Shown: in pieces, positions 41,301 to 56,300 of the stretch
Layout: every line of letters begins with the position of its first letter
Position numbering within the stretch: the first letter of the stretch is position 1
Assembly (NCBI GenBank): GCA_965206445.1
Contig: CBDBJR010000001.1
Location: 572,254-636,253, forward strand
Source: CBDBJR01 sp965206445
GTDB taxonomy: Bacteria; Pseudomonadota; Gammaproteobacteria; Arenicellales; Poriferihabitantaceae
DNA: 64,000 nucleotides
Direction: 5' to 3'
The notes under the pieces: generated by a model
Told to the model about the DNA's origin: nothing
Seen by the model: only the letters and a program-made list of their open reading frames with translations
Database searches by the model: none
Translations under genes and position numbers: made by a program

Positions 41301-44300
41301 GAGTCTGCCGGCGTCACCATCTCCGAGGCGACACTCACCGTTGACCCGGAAGCCGGCACGGCCACCTACACCGTGGTACTCGACACCCAGCCGACGGCCG
41401 ATGTGATGATTACGCCCGTGAGCGACGCCCCGGTAGCCACCGTCTCGGCGGTGCTGACCTTCACCACCGCCAACTGGGACGCGGCGCAGACCGTCACCGT
41501 GACCGGCGTGGACGACGACATTGATAACCCCGGTGACGCCCGTACGGCGACCGTGAGCCACACCGCGGCGAGCACGGACACCAACTACGAGGCCAGCAGC
41601 ACGGCCGGCAGCAATATCGCGAGTGTCACCGTCACCGTCACCGATGACGACGACGCGCCGACCGGCATTACCTTGGCACTGAGCCCGAACAGCGTCGCTG
41701 AAGGTGTCGGCAACGCCTCGATCACCGTCACCGCCACCCTTACGGGTGGCACTACCCGGAGCGAGGAGACGGTTGTCAGCCTGAGCACGGCGAACGGCAC
41801 GGCAACCGCGGGCGCGGACTACACGGCGCCGGCATCGGTAAACCTGACCATCCCGGCCACCAGCGCCAGCGCTCAGATGACGCTGACCATTCCCGTCATA
41901 GATGACGTGATTGACGAGGCGGATGAGGCCTTGAGTGTAATGGGCACGACCACGGTGGGCAGCCTCACCGTCACCGGGGCGCCCCTGACCATCACCGACA
42001 ATGACAACGCGCCGACCGTCATTACCCTGGCACTGAGCCCGAACAGCGTCGCTGAAGATGTCGGCGACGCCTCGATCACCGTCACCGCCACCCTTGAGGG
42101 CACCACCACCCGGAGCGAGGAGACGGTTGTCAGCCTGAGCACGGCGAACGGCACGGCGACCGCAGGCGCGGACTACACGACGGTAACATCGGTAAACCTG
42201 ACCATCCCGGCCGCCAGCGCCAGCGCTCAGATGACGCTGACCATTCCGATTATGGATGACGGGATTGACGAGGGAACGAGTGAGACCTTGAGTGTAATGG
42301 GCATGACCACAGTCGGCCTCACCGTCACCCCTGCCGACCTGACCATCACCGACAATGACAACGCGCCGACCGGCATTGCCCTGACGCTGAACCCGTCCAG
42401 CGTCGCTGAAGATGTCGGCGACGCCGCGATCACCGTCACCGCTACCCTTATGGGCACTACCCGGAGCGAGGAGACGGTTGTCAGCCTGAGCACGGCGAAC
42501 GGCACGGCAACCGCGGGCGCGGACTACACGGCGGTGGCATCGGTAAACCTGACCATCCCGGCCGCCAGCGCCAGCGCTCAGATGACGCTGACCATTCCTG
42601 TTATGGATGACGTGATTGACGAGGGAGCGAGTGAGACCTTGAGTGTAATGGGCATGACCACAGTCGGCCTCACCGTCACCCCTGCCGACCTGACCATCAC
42701 CGACGATGACAACGCGCCGACCGTCATTACCCTGGCGCTGAACCCGTCCAGCGTCGCTGAAGATGTCGGCAACGCCTCGATTACCGTCACCGCTACCCTT
42801 GATGGCACCACCACCCGGAGCGAGGAGACGGTTGTCAGCCTGAGCACGGCGGACGGCACGGCGACCGCGGGCGCGGACTACACGGCGGTAACATCGGTAA
42901 ACCTGACCATCCCGGCCACCAGCGCCAGCGCTGAGATGACGCTGACCATTCCCGTCATGGAAGACGTGATTGACGAAGGAACGGGTGAGACCTTGAGTGT
43001 AATGGGCACGACCACGGTGGGCACCCTCACCATCACCGAGGCGCCCCTGACCATCACCGACAATGACAACGCGCCGACCGTCATTACCCTGGCACTGAGC
43101 CCGAACAGCGTCGCTGAAGATGTCGGCAACGCCGCGATCACCGTCACCGCTACCCTTGAGGGCACCACCACCCGGAGCGAGGATACGGTTGTCAGCCTGA
43201 GCACGGCGGACGTCACGGCGACCGCGGGCGCGGACTACACGGCGGTGGCATCGGTAAACCTGACCATCCCGGTCGCCAGCGACCACGCTGAGATGACGCT
43301 GACCATTCCCGTCACGAATGACGTGATTACCGAGGCGGATGAGACCTTGCGCGTCATGGGCACGACCACGGTGGGCCTCACCGTCACCGATGCGCTCCTG
43401 ACCATCACCGACGACGAGTCGACCGGCGGCATTACCCTGGCACTGAACCCGTCCAGCGTCGCTGAAGATGTCGGCGACGCCGCGGTCACCGTCACCGCCA
43501 CCCTTACGGGTGGCGCCCGGAGCGAGGATACGGTTGTCAGCCTGGGCACGGCGGACGGCACGGCGACCGCGGGCGTGGACTACACAGCGGTGGCATCGGT
43601 AAACCTGACCATTCCGGCCACCAACGCCAGCGCTGATATGACGCTGACCATTCCCGTCATGGATGACGTGATTGACGAGGGAGCGAGTGAGACCTTAAGT
43701 GTAATGGGCACGACCACAGTAGTCGGCCTCATCGTCACCCCTGCCCACCTGACCATCACCGACGATGACGATGCCCACGTCGTCGTCTCCGAGGCGTCCC
43801 TCACGGTGCCGGAAGATGGCGGCATGGCCACCTACACAGTGGTGCTCGGAAGCCGGCCGACCGCCGATGTGACGATTACCCCGACGAGCGACGACCGCAT
43901 GGCAGCCAGGGCCTCGGCGGCGCTGACCTTCACCACGTCTAACTGGGACGCGGCGCAAACCGTCACCGTGACCGGCGTGAACGACGACATTGATAACATC
44001 GGTGACGCCCGTACGGCGACCGTGAGCCATACCGTGGCGAGCACGGACACCAACTATAACGGGGGAAGCATAACCATCAACAGTGTCACCGTGACCGTCA
44101 CCGATGACGACCTCGCGCCGGACGGCATTACCCTGACGTTGAGCCCGAACAGCGTTCGTGAAGATGTCGGCGACGCCGCGATCACCGTTACCGCCACCCT
44201 TACCGGCGGCGGCACTCGAACCGAGGAGACGGTTGTCAGCCTGAGCACGGCGGACGTCACGGCGACCGCGGGCGCGGACTACACGGCGGTGGCATCGGTA

Positions 44301-47300
44301 AACCTGACCATCCCGGCCGCCAGCGCCAGCGCTGAGATGACGCTGACCATTCCCGTCATGGATGACGTGATTAACGAGGCGGATGAGACCTTGAGTGTAA
44401 TGGGCACGACCACGGTGGGCACCCTCACCATCACCGGGGCGCCCCTGACCATCACCGACAATGACAACGCGCCGACCGTCATTACCCTGGCGCTGAGCCC
44501 GAACAGCGTCGCTGAAGATGTCGGCAACGCCGCGATCACCGTCACCGCCACCTTTACGGGTGGCACCACCCGGAGCGAGGATACGGTTGTCAGCCTGGGC
44601 ACGGCAGACGGTACGGCGACCGCGGGCGCGGACTACACGACGGTGGCATCGGTAAACCTGACCATCCCGGCCGCCAGCGCCAGCGCTGAGATGACGCTGA
44701 CCATTCCTGTTATGGATGACGTGATTAACGAGGCGGATGAGACCTTGAGTGTAATGGGCACGACCACGGTGGTCGGCCTCGACGTCACTCCGCAAACCCT
44801 GACCATCACCGACAATGACGACGCGCCGACCGACATTACCCTGGCACTGAGCCCGAACAGCGTCGCTGAAGATGTCGGCAACGCCTCGGTCACCGTCACC
44901 GCTACCCTTGTAGGCACTACCCGGAGCGAGGATACGGTTGTCAGCCTGAGCACGGCGGACGGCACGGCAACCGCGGACGCGGACTACACGGCGCCGGCAC
45001 TGGTAAACCTGACCATCCCGGCCGCCAGCGCCAGCGCTGAGATGACGCTGACCATTCCCGTCATGGATGACGTGATTAACGAGGCGGATGAGACCTTGCG
45101 CGTCACGGGCACGACCACGGTGGGCACCCTCACCGTCACCGGGGCGCCCCTGACCATCACCGACAATGACAACGCGCCGACCGGCATTGCCCTGACGCTG
45201 AACCCGTCCAGCGTCGCTGAAGATGTCGGCAACGCCTCGATCACCGTTACCGCCACCCTTACCGGCGGCGGCACTCGAACCGAGGAGACGGTTGTCAGCC
45301 TGAGCACGGCGGACGGCACGGCGAGCGCGGGCGTGGACTACACGACGGTAACATCGGTAAACCTGACCATCCCGGCCGCCAGCGCCAGCGCTGAGATGAC
45401 GCTGACCATTCCTGTTATGGATGACGTGATTGACGAGGCGGATGAGACCTTGCGCGTCACGGGCACGACCACGGTGGGCACCCTCACCGTCACCGGGGCG
45501 CCCCTGACCATCACCGACAATGACAACGCGCCGACCGTCATTACCCTGGCACTGAGCCCGAACAGCGTCGCTGAAGATGTCGGCAACGCCGCGATCACCG
45601 TCACCGCCACCTTTGAGGGCACCACCACCCGGAGCGAGGATACGGTTGTCAGCCTGGGCACGGCAGACGGCACGGCGACCGCGGGCGCGGACTACACGAC
45701 GGTAACATCGGTAAACCTGACCATCCCGGCCGCCAGCGCCAGCGCTGAGATGACGCTGACCATTCCTGTTATGGATGACGTGATTGACGAGGGAGCGAGT
45801 GAGACCTTGAGTGTAATGGGCACGACCACAGTCGGCCTCACCGTCAACCCTGCCGACCTGACCATCACCGACGATGACAACGCGCCGACCGTCATTACCC
45901 TGGCACTGAGCCCGAACAGCGTCGCTGAAGATGTCGGCGACGCCTCGATCACCGTCACCGCCACCCTTGAGGGCACCACCACCCGGAGCGAGGAGACGGT
46001 TGTCAGTCTGAGCACGGCGGACGGCACAGCGATCGCGGGCGCGGACTACACGACGGTAACATCGGTAAACCTGACCATCCCGGCCGCCAGCGCCAGCGCT
46101 CAGATGACGCTGACCATTCCTGTTATGGATGACGTGATTGACGAGGGAGCGAGTGAGACCTTGAGTGTAATGGGCATGACCACAGTCGGCCTCACCGTCA
46201 CCCCTGCCGACCTGACCATCACCGACAATGACAACGCGCCGACCGAGATTACCCTGGCACTGAGCCCGAACAGCGTTCGTGAAGATGTCGGCGACGCCGC
46301 GATCACCGTCACCGCCACCCTTGAGGGCACCACCACCCGGAGCGAGGATACGGTTGTCAGCCTGGGCACGGCGGACGGCACGGCGACCGCGGGCGTGGAC
46401 TACACGGCGGTGGCATCGGCAAACCTGACCATCCCGGCCGCCAGCGCCAGCGCTCAGATGACGCTGACCATTCCTGTTATGGATGACGTGATTGACGAGG
46501 GAGCGAGTGAGACCTTGAGTGTAATGGGCATGACCACAGTCGGCCTCACCGTCACCCCTGCCGACCTGACCATCACCGACAATGACAACGCGCCGACCGA
46601 GATTACCCTGGCACTGAGCCCGAACAGCGTTCGTGAAGATGTCGGCGACGCCGCGATCACCGTCACCGCCACCTTTGAGGGCACCACCACCCGGAGCGAG
46701 GAGACGGTTGTCAGCCTGAGCACGGCGGACGGCACGGCAACCGCGGGCGCGGACTACACGGCGGTGGCATCGGTAAACCTGACCATCCCGGCCGCCAGCG
46801 CCAGCGCTGAGATGACGCTGACCATTCCCGTCATGGAAGACGTGATTGACGAAGGAACGGGTGAGACCTTGAGTGTAATGGGCACGACCACGGTGGGTAG
46901 CCTCACCGTCACCCCTGCCGACCTGACCATCACCGACAATGACAACGCGCCGACCGAGATTACCCTGGCACTGAGCCCGAACAGCGTCGCTGAAGATGTC
47001 GGCGACGCCGCGATCACCGTCACCGCTACCCTTGAGGGCACCACCACCCGGAGCGAGGATACGGTTGTCAGCCTGAGCACGGCGGACGTCACGGCGACCG
47101 CGGGCGCGGACTACACGGCGGTGGCATCGGTAAACCTGACCATCCCGGTCGCCAGCGACCACGCTGAGATGACGCTGACCATTCCCGTCACGAATGACGT
47201 GATTACCGAGGCGGATGAGACCTTGCGCGTCATGGGCACGACCACGGTGGGCCTCACCGTCACCGATGCGCTCCTGACCATCACCGACGACGAGCCGACC

Positions 47301-50300
47301 GGCGGCATTACACTGGCACTGAACCCGTCCAGCGTCGCTGAAGATGTCGGCGACGCCGCGGTCACCGTCACCGCCACCCTTACGGGTGGCGCCCGGAGCG
47401 AGGATACGGTTGTCAGCCTGGGCACGGCGGACGGCACGGCGACCGCGGGCGTGGACTACACAGCGGTGGCATCGGTAAACCTGACCATTCCGGCCACCAA
47501 CGCCAGCGCTGATATGACGCTGACCATTCCCGTCATGGATGACGTGATTGACGAGGGAGCGAGTGAGACCTTAAGTGTAATGGGCACGACCACAGTAGTC
47601 GGCCTCATCGTCACCCCTGCCCACCTGACCATCACCGACGATGACGATGCCCACGTCGTCGTCTCCGAGGCGTCCCTCACGGTGCCGGAAGATGGCGGCA
47701 TGGCCACCTACACAGTGGTGCTCGGAAGCCGGCCGACCGCCGATGTGACGATTACCCCGACGAGCGACGACCGCATGGCAGCCAGGGCCTCGGCGGCGCT
47801 GACCTTCACCACGTCTAACTGGGACGCGGCGCAAACCGTCACCGTGACCGGCGTGAACGACGACATTGATAACATCGGTGACGCCCGTACGGCGACCGTG
47901 AGCCATACCGTGGCGAGCACGGACACCAACTATAACGGGGGAAGCATAACCATCAACAGTGTCACCGTGACCGTCACCGATGACGACCTCGCGCCGGACG
48001 GCATTACCCTGACGTTGAGCCCGAACAGCGTTCGTGAAGATGTCGGCGACGCCGCGATCACCGTTACCGCCACCCTTACCGGCGGCGGCACTCGAACCGA
48101 GGAGACGGTTGTCAGCCTGAGCACGGCGGACGTCACGGCGACCGCGGGCGTGGACTACACGGCGGTGGCATCGGCAAACCTGACCATCCCGGCCGCCAGC
48201 GCCAGCGCTGAGATGACGCTGACCATTCCTGTTATGGATGACGTGATTGACGAGGGAGCGAGTGAGACCTTGAGTGTAATGGGCATGACCACAGTCGGCC
48301 TCACCGTCACCCCTGCCGACCTGACCATTACCGACAATGACAACGCGCCGACCGAGATTACCCTGGCACTGAGCCCGAACAGCGTTCGTGAAGATGTCGG
48401 CGACGCCGCGATCACCGTCACCGCCACCCTTGAGGGCACCACCACCCGGAGCGAGGATACGGTTGTCAGCCTGAGCACGGCGGACGGCACGGCGACCGCG
48501 GGCGCGGACTACACGGCGGTGGCATCGGTAAACCTGACCATCCCGGCCGCCAGCGCCAGCGCTCAGATGACGCTGACCATTCCCGTCACGAATGACGTGA
48601 TTGACGAGGCGGATGAGACCTTGAGTGTAATGGGCACGACCACGGTGGTCGGCCTCGACGTCACTCCGCAAACCCTGACCATCACCGACGATGACAACGC
48701 GCCGACCGGCATTGCCCTGACGCTGAACCCGTCCAGCGTCGCTGAAGATGTCGGCAATGCCTCGGTCACCGTCACCGCCACCTTTACGGGTGGCACCACC
48801 CGGAGCGAGGAGACGGTTGTCAGCCTGGGCACGGCGGACGGCACAGCGACCGCGGGCGTGGACTACACGGCGGTGGCATCGGCAAACCTGACCATCCCGG
48901 CCGCCAGCGCCAGTGCTCAGATGACGCTGACCATTCCTGTTATGGATGACGTGATTGACGAGGGAGCGAGTGAGACCTTGAGTGTAATGGGCACGACCAC
49001 AGTCGGCCTCACCGTCACCCCTGCCGACCTGACCATCACCGACAATGACAACGCGCCGACCGAGATTACCCTGGCACTGAGCCCGAACAGCGTCGCTGAA
49101 GATGTCGGCAACGCCTCGATTACCGTCATCGCTACCCTTGAGGGCACCACCACCCGGAGCGAGGAGACGGTTGTCAGTCTGAGCACGGCGGACGGCACGG
49201 CAACCGCGGGCGCGGACTACACGACGGTAACATCGGTAAACCTGACCATCCCGGCCGCCAGCGCCAGCGCTGAGATGACGCTGACCATTCCTGTTATGGA
49301 TGACGTGATTGACGAGGGAGCGAGTGAGACCTTGAGTGTAATGGGCACGACCACAGTCGGCCTCACCGTCAACCCTGCCGACCTGACCATCACCGACAAT
49401 GACAACTTGCCGACCGGCATTGCCCTGACGCTGAACCCGTCCAGCGTCGCTGAAGATGTCGGCAATGCCTCGGTCACCGTCACCGCCACCTTTACGGGTG
49501 GCACTACCCGGAGCGAGGAGACGGTTGTCAGCCTGAGCACGGCGAACGGCACGGCAACCGCGGGCGCGGACTACACGGCGGTGGCATCGGTAAACCTGAC
49601 CATCCCGGCCACCAGCGCCAGCGCTCAGATGACGCTGACCATTCCCGTCATAGATGACGTGATTGACGAGGCGGATGAGGCCTTGAGTGTAATGGGCACG
49701 ACCACGGTGATCAGCATCACCACCATCACCGCGGCCAACCTGACCATCACCGACAATGACAACGTGCCGACCGGCATTACCCTGGCGCTGAACCCGAACA
49801 GCGTCGCTGAAGATGTCGGCGACGCCGCGATCACCGTCACCGCCACCCTTGAGGGCACCACCACCCGGAGCGAGGATACGGTTGTCAGCCTGAGCACGGC
49901 GGACGGCACGGCGACCGCGGGCGCGGACTACACGGCGGTGGCATCGGTAAACCTGACCATCCCGGCCGCCAGCGCCAGCGCTGAGATGACGCTCACCATT
50001 CCTGTTATGGATGACGTGATTGACGAGGGAGCGAGTGAGACCTTGAGTGTAATGGGCACGACCACAGTCGGCCTCACCGTCACCCCTGCCGACCTGACCA
50101 TCACCGATGACGACGCGCCGACCGGCATTACCCTGGCACTGAGCCCGAACAGCGTCGCTGAAGATGTCGGCGACGCCTCGATCACCGTCACCGCCACCCT
50201 TGATGGTGGCACCACCCGGAGCGAGGAGACGGTTGTCAGCCTGGGCACGGCGGATGGCACGGCGACCGCGGGCGCGGACTACACGGCGGTGGCATCGGTA

Positions 50301-53300
50301 AACCTGACCATCCCGGCCGCTAGCGCCAGCGCTGAGATGACGCTGACCATTCCCGTCACGAATGACGTGATTACCGAGGCGGATGAGACCTTGCGCGTCA
50401 TGGGCACGACCACGGTGGGCCTCACCGTCACCGATGCGCTCCTGACCATCACCGACGACGAGCCGACCGGCGGCATTACCCTGGCACTGAACCCGTCCAG
50501 CGTCGCTGAAGATGTCGGCAACGCCGCGGTCACCGTCACCGCCACCCTTACGGGTGGCGCCCGGAGCGAGGATACGGTTGTCAGCCTGGGCACGGCGGAC
50601 GGCACGGCGACCGCGGGCGTGGACTACACAGCGGTGGCATCGGTAAACCTGACCATTCCGGCCACCAACGCCAGCGCTGATATGACGCTGACCATTCCCG
50701 TCATGGATGACGTGATTGACGAGGGAGCGAGTGAGACCTTAAGTGTAATGGGCACGACCACAGTAGTCGGCCTCATCGTCACCCCTGCCCACCTGACCAT
50801 CACCGACGATGACGATGCCCACGTCGTCGTCTCCGAGGCGTCCCTCACGGTGCCGGAAGATGGCGGCATGGCCACCTACACAGTGGTGCTCGGAAGCCGG
50901 CCGACCGCCGATGTGACGATTACCCCGACGAGCGACGACCGCATGGCAGCCAGGGCCTCGGCGGCGCTGACCTTCACCACGTCTAACTGGGACGCGGCGC
51001 AAACCGTCACCGTGACCGGCGTGAACGACGACATTGATAACATCGGTGACGCCCGTACGGCGACCGTGAGCCATACCGTGGCGAGCACGGACACCAACTA
51101 TAACGGGGGAAGCATAACCATCAACAGTGTCACCGTGACCGTCACCGATGACGACCTCGCGCCGGACGGCATTACCCTGACGTTGAGCCCGAACAGCGTT
51201 CGTGAAGATGTCGGCGACGCCGCGATCACCGTTACCGCCACCCTTACCGGCGGCGGCACTCGAACCGAGGATACGGTTGTCAGCCTGAGCACGGCGGACG
51301 TCACGGCGAGCGCGGGCGTGGACTACACGGCGGTGGCATCGATAGACCTGACCATCCCGGCCGCCAGCGCCAGCGCTGAGATGACGCTGACCATTCCCGT
51401 CATGGATGACGTGATTAACGAGGTGGATGAGACCTTGCGCGTCACGGGCACGACCACGGTGGGCACCCTCACCGTCACCGGGGCGCCCCTGACCATCACC
51501 GACAATGACAACGCGCCGACCGTCATTACCCTGGCACTGAGCCCGAACAGCGTCGCTGAAGATGTCGGCAACGCCTCGATCACCGTCACCGCTACCCTTG
51601 ATGGCACCACCACCCGGAGCGAGGATACGGTTGTCAGCCTGAGCACGGCGGACGTCACGGCGACCGCGGGCGCGGACTACACAACGGTAACATCGGTAAA
51701 CCTGACCATCCCGGCCGCCAGCGCCAGCGCTGAGATGACGCTGACCATTCCTGTTATGGATGACGTGATTGACGAGGGAACGAGTGAGACCTTGAGTGTA
51801 ATGGGCACGACCACAGTCGGCCTCACCGTCACCCCTGCCGACCTGACCATCACCGACAATGACAACGCGCCGACCGAGATTACCCTGACACTGAGCCCGA
51901 ACAGCGTCGCTGAAGATGTCGGCAACGCCTCGATCACCGTCACCGCCACCCTTATGGGCACTACCCGGACCGAGGAGACGGTTGTCAGCCTGAGGACGGC
52001 GGACGGCACGGCAACCGCGGACGCGGACTACACGGCACCGGCACTGGTAAACCTGACCATCCCGGCCGCCAGCGCCAGCGCTGAGATGACGCTGACCATT
52101 CCCGTCACGAATGACGTGATTGACGAGGCGGATGAGACCTTGAGTGTAATGGGCACGACCACGGTGGTCGGCCTCGACGTCACTCCGCAAACCCTGACCA
52201 TCACCGACAATGACAACGCGCCGACCGACATTACCCTGGCACTGAGCCCGAACAGCGTCGCTGAAGATGTCGGCAACGCCTCGATCACCGTCACCGCCAC
52301 CCTTATGGGCACTACCCGGAGCGAGGAGACGGTTGTCAGCCTGAGCACGGCGAACGGCACGGCAACCGCGGGCGCGGACTACACGGCGGTGGCATCGGTA
52401 AACCTGACCATCCCGGCCACCAGCGCCAGCGCTCAGATGACGCTGACCATTCCCGTCATAGATGACGTGATTGACGAGGCGGATGAGGCCTTGAGTGTAA
52501 TGGGCACGACCACGGTGATCAGCATCACCACCATCACCGCGGCCAACCTGACCATCACCGACAATGACAACGTGCCGACCGTCATTACCCTGGCACTGAA
52601 CCCGAACAGCGTCGCTGAAGATGTCGGCGACGCCGCGATCACCGTCACCGCCACCCTTGAGGGCACCACCACCCGGAGCGAGGATACGGTTGTCAGCCTG
52701 AGCACGGCGGACAACACAGCGACCGCAGGCGCGGACTACACGGCGGTGGCATCGGTAAACCTGACCATCCCGGCCGCCAGCGCCAGCGCTGAGATGACGC
52801 TGACCATTCCCGTCATGGATGACGTGATTGATGAGGGAACGAGTGAGACCTTGAGTGTAATGGGCACGACCACAGTCGGCCTCACCGTCACCCCTGCCGA
52901 CCTGACCATCACCGACGATGACAACGCGCCGACCGGCATTGCCCTGACGCTGAACCCGTCCAGCGTCGCTGAAGATGTCGGCGACGCCGCGATCATCGTC
53001 ACCGCCACCCTTGAGGGCACCACCACCCGGAGCGAGGAGACGGTTGTCAGCCTGAGCACGGCGGACGGCACGGCGACCGCGGGCGCGGACTACACAACGG
53101 TAACATCGGTAAACCTGACCATCCCGGCCGCCAGCGCCAGCGCTGAGATGACGCTGACCATTCCTGTTATGGATGACGTGATTGATGAGGGAACGAGTGA
53201 GACCTTGAGTGTAATGGGCATGACCACAGTCGGCCTCACCGTCACCCCTGCCGACCTGACCATCACCGACGATGACAACGCGCCGACCGAGATTACCCTG

Positions 53301-56300
53301 GCGCTGAACCCGTCCAGCGTCGCTGAAGATGTCGGCAACGCCTCGATTACCGTCACCGCTACCCTTGATGGCACCACCACCCGGAGCGAGGAGACGGTTG
53401 TCAGCCTGAGCACGGCGGACGGCACGGCGAGCGCGGGCGTGGACTACACGACGGTAACATCGGTAAACCTGACCATCCCGGCCGCTAGCGCCAGCGCTGA
53501 GATGACGCTGACCATTCCCGTCACGAATGACGTGATTACCGAGGCGGATGAGACCTTGCGCGTCATGGGCACGACCACGGTGGGCCTCACCGTCACCGAT
53601 GCGCTCCTGACCATCACCGACGACGAGCCGACCGGCGGCATTACACTGGCACTGAACCCGTCCAGCGTCGCTGAAGATGTCGGCGACGCCGCGGTCACCG
53701 TCACCGCCACCCTTACGGGTGGCGCCCGGAGCGAGGATACGGTTGTCAGCCTGGGCACGGCGGACGGCACGGCGACCGCGGGCGTGGACTACACAGCGGT
53801 GGCATCGGTAAACCTGACCATTCCGGCCACCAACGCCAGCGCTGATATGACGCTGACCATTCCCGTCATGGATGACGTGATTGACGAGGGAGCGAGTGAG
53901 ACCTTAAGTGTAATGGGCACGACCACAGTAGTCGGCCTCATCGTCACCCCTGCCCACCTGACCATCACCGACGATGACGATGCCCACGTCGTCGTCTCCG
54001 AGGCGTCCCTCACGGTGCCGGAAGATGGCGGCATGGCCACCTACACAGTGGTGCTCGGAAGCCGGCCGACCGCCGATGTGACGATTACCCCGACGAGCGA
54101 CGACCGCATGGCAGCCAGGGCCTCGGCGGCGCTGACCTTCACCACGTCTAACTGGGACGCGGCGCAAACCGTCACCGTGACCGGCGTGAACGACGACATT
54201 GATAACATCGGTGACGCCCGTACGGCGACCGTGAGCCATACCGTGGCGAGCACGGACACCAACTATAACGGGGGAAGCATAACCATCAACAGTGTCACCG
54301 TGACCGTCACCGATGACGACCTCGCGCCGGACGGCATTACCCTGACGTTGAGCCCGAACAGCGTTCGTGAAGATGTCGGCGACGCCGCGATCACCGTTAC
54401 CGCCACCCTTACCGGCGGCGGCACTCGAACCGAGGATACGGTTGTCAGCCTGAGCACGGCGGACGTCACGGCGAGCGCGGGCGTGGACTACACGGCGGTG
54501 GCATCGATAGACCTGACCATCCCGGCCGCCAGCGCCAGCGCTGAGATGACGCTGACCATTCCCGTCATGGATGACGTGATTAACGAGGTGGATGAGACCT
54601 TGCGCGTCACGGGCACGACCACGGTGGGCACCCTCACCGTCACCGGGGCGCCCCTGACCATCACCGACAATGACAACGCGCCGACCGTCATTACCCTGGC
54701 ACTGAGCCCGAACAGCGTCGCTGAAGATGTCGGCAACGCCTCGATCACCGTCACCGCTACCCTTGATGGCACCACCACCCGGAGCGAGGATACGGTTGTC
54801 AGCCTGAGCACGGCGGACGTCACGGCGACCGCGGGCGCGGACTACACAACGGTAACATCGGTAAACCTGACCATCCCGGCCGCCAGCGCCAGCGCTGAGA
54901 TGACGCTGACCATTCCTGTTATGGATGACGTGATTGACGAGGGAACGAGTGAGACCTTGAGTGTAATGGGCACGACCACAGTCGGCCTCACCGTCACCCC
55001 TGCCGACCTGACCATCACCGACAATGACAACGCGCCGACCGAGATTACCCTGACACTGAGCCCGAACAGCGTCGCTGAAGATGTCGGCAACGCCTCGATC
55101 ACCGTCACCGCCACCCTTATGGGCACTACCCGGACCGAGGAGACGGTTGTCAGCCTGAGGACGGCGGACGGCACGGCAACCGCGGACGCGGACTACACGG
55201 CACCGGCACTGGTAAACCTGACCATCCCGGCCGCCAGCGCCAGCGCTGAGATGACGCTGACCATTCCCGTCACGAATGACGTGATTGACGAGGCGGATGA
55301 GACCTTGAGTGTAATGGGCACGACCACGGTGGTCGGCCTCGACGTCACTCCGCAAACCCTGACCATCACCGACAATGACAACGCGCCGACCGAGATTACC
55401 CTGACACTGAGCCCGAACAGCGTCGCTGAAGATGTCGGCAACGCCTCGATCACCGTCACCGCCACCCTTATGGGCACTACCCGGAGCGAGGAGACGGTTG
55501 TCAGCCTGAGCACGGCGAACGGCACGGCAACCGCGGGCGCGGACTACACGGCGGTGGCATCGGTAAACCTGACCATCCCGGCCACCAGCGCCAGCGCTCA
55601 GATGACGCTGACCATTCCCGTCATAGATGACGTGATTGACGAGGCGGATGAGGCCTTGAGTGTAATGGGCACGACCACGGTGATCAGCATCACCACCATC
55701 ACCGCGGCCAACCTGACCATCACCGACAATGACAACGTGCCGACCGGCATTACCCTGGCGCTGAACCCGAACAGCGTCGCTGAAGATGTCGGCGACGCCG
55801 CGATCACCGTCACCGCCACCCTTGAGGGCACCACCACCCGGAGCGAGGATACGGTTGTCAGCCTGAGCACGGCGGACAACACAGCGACCGCAGGCGCGGA
55901 CTACACGGCGGTGGCATCGGTAAACCTGACCATCCCGGCCGCCAGCGCCAGCGCTGAGATGACGCTGACCATTCCCGTCATGGATGACGTGATTGATGAG
56001 GGAACGAGTGAGACCTTGAGTGTAATGGGCACGACCACAGTCGGCCTCACCGTCACCCCTGCCGACCTGACCATCACCGACGATGACAACGCGCCGACCG
56101 GCATTGCCCTGACGCTGAACCCGTCCAGCGTCGCTGAAGATGTCGGCGACGCCGCGATCATCGTCACCGCCACCCTTGAGGGCACCACCACCCGGAGCGA
56201 GGAGACGGTTGTCAGCCTGAGCACGGCGGACGGCACGGCGACCGCGGGCGCGGACTACACAACGGTAACATCGGTAAACCTGACCATCCCGGCCGCCAGC

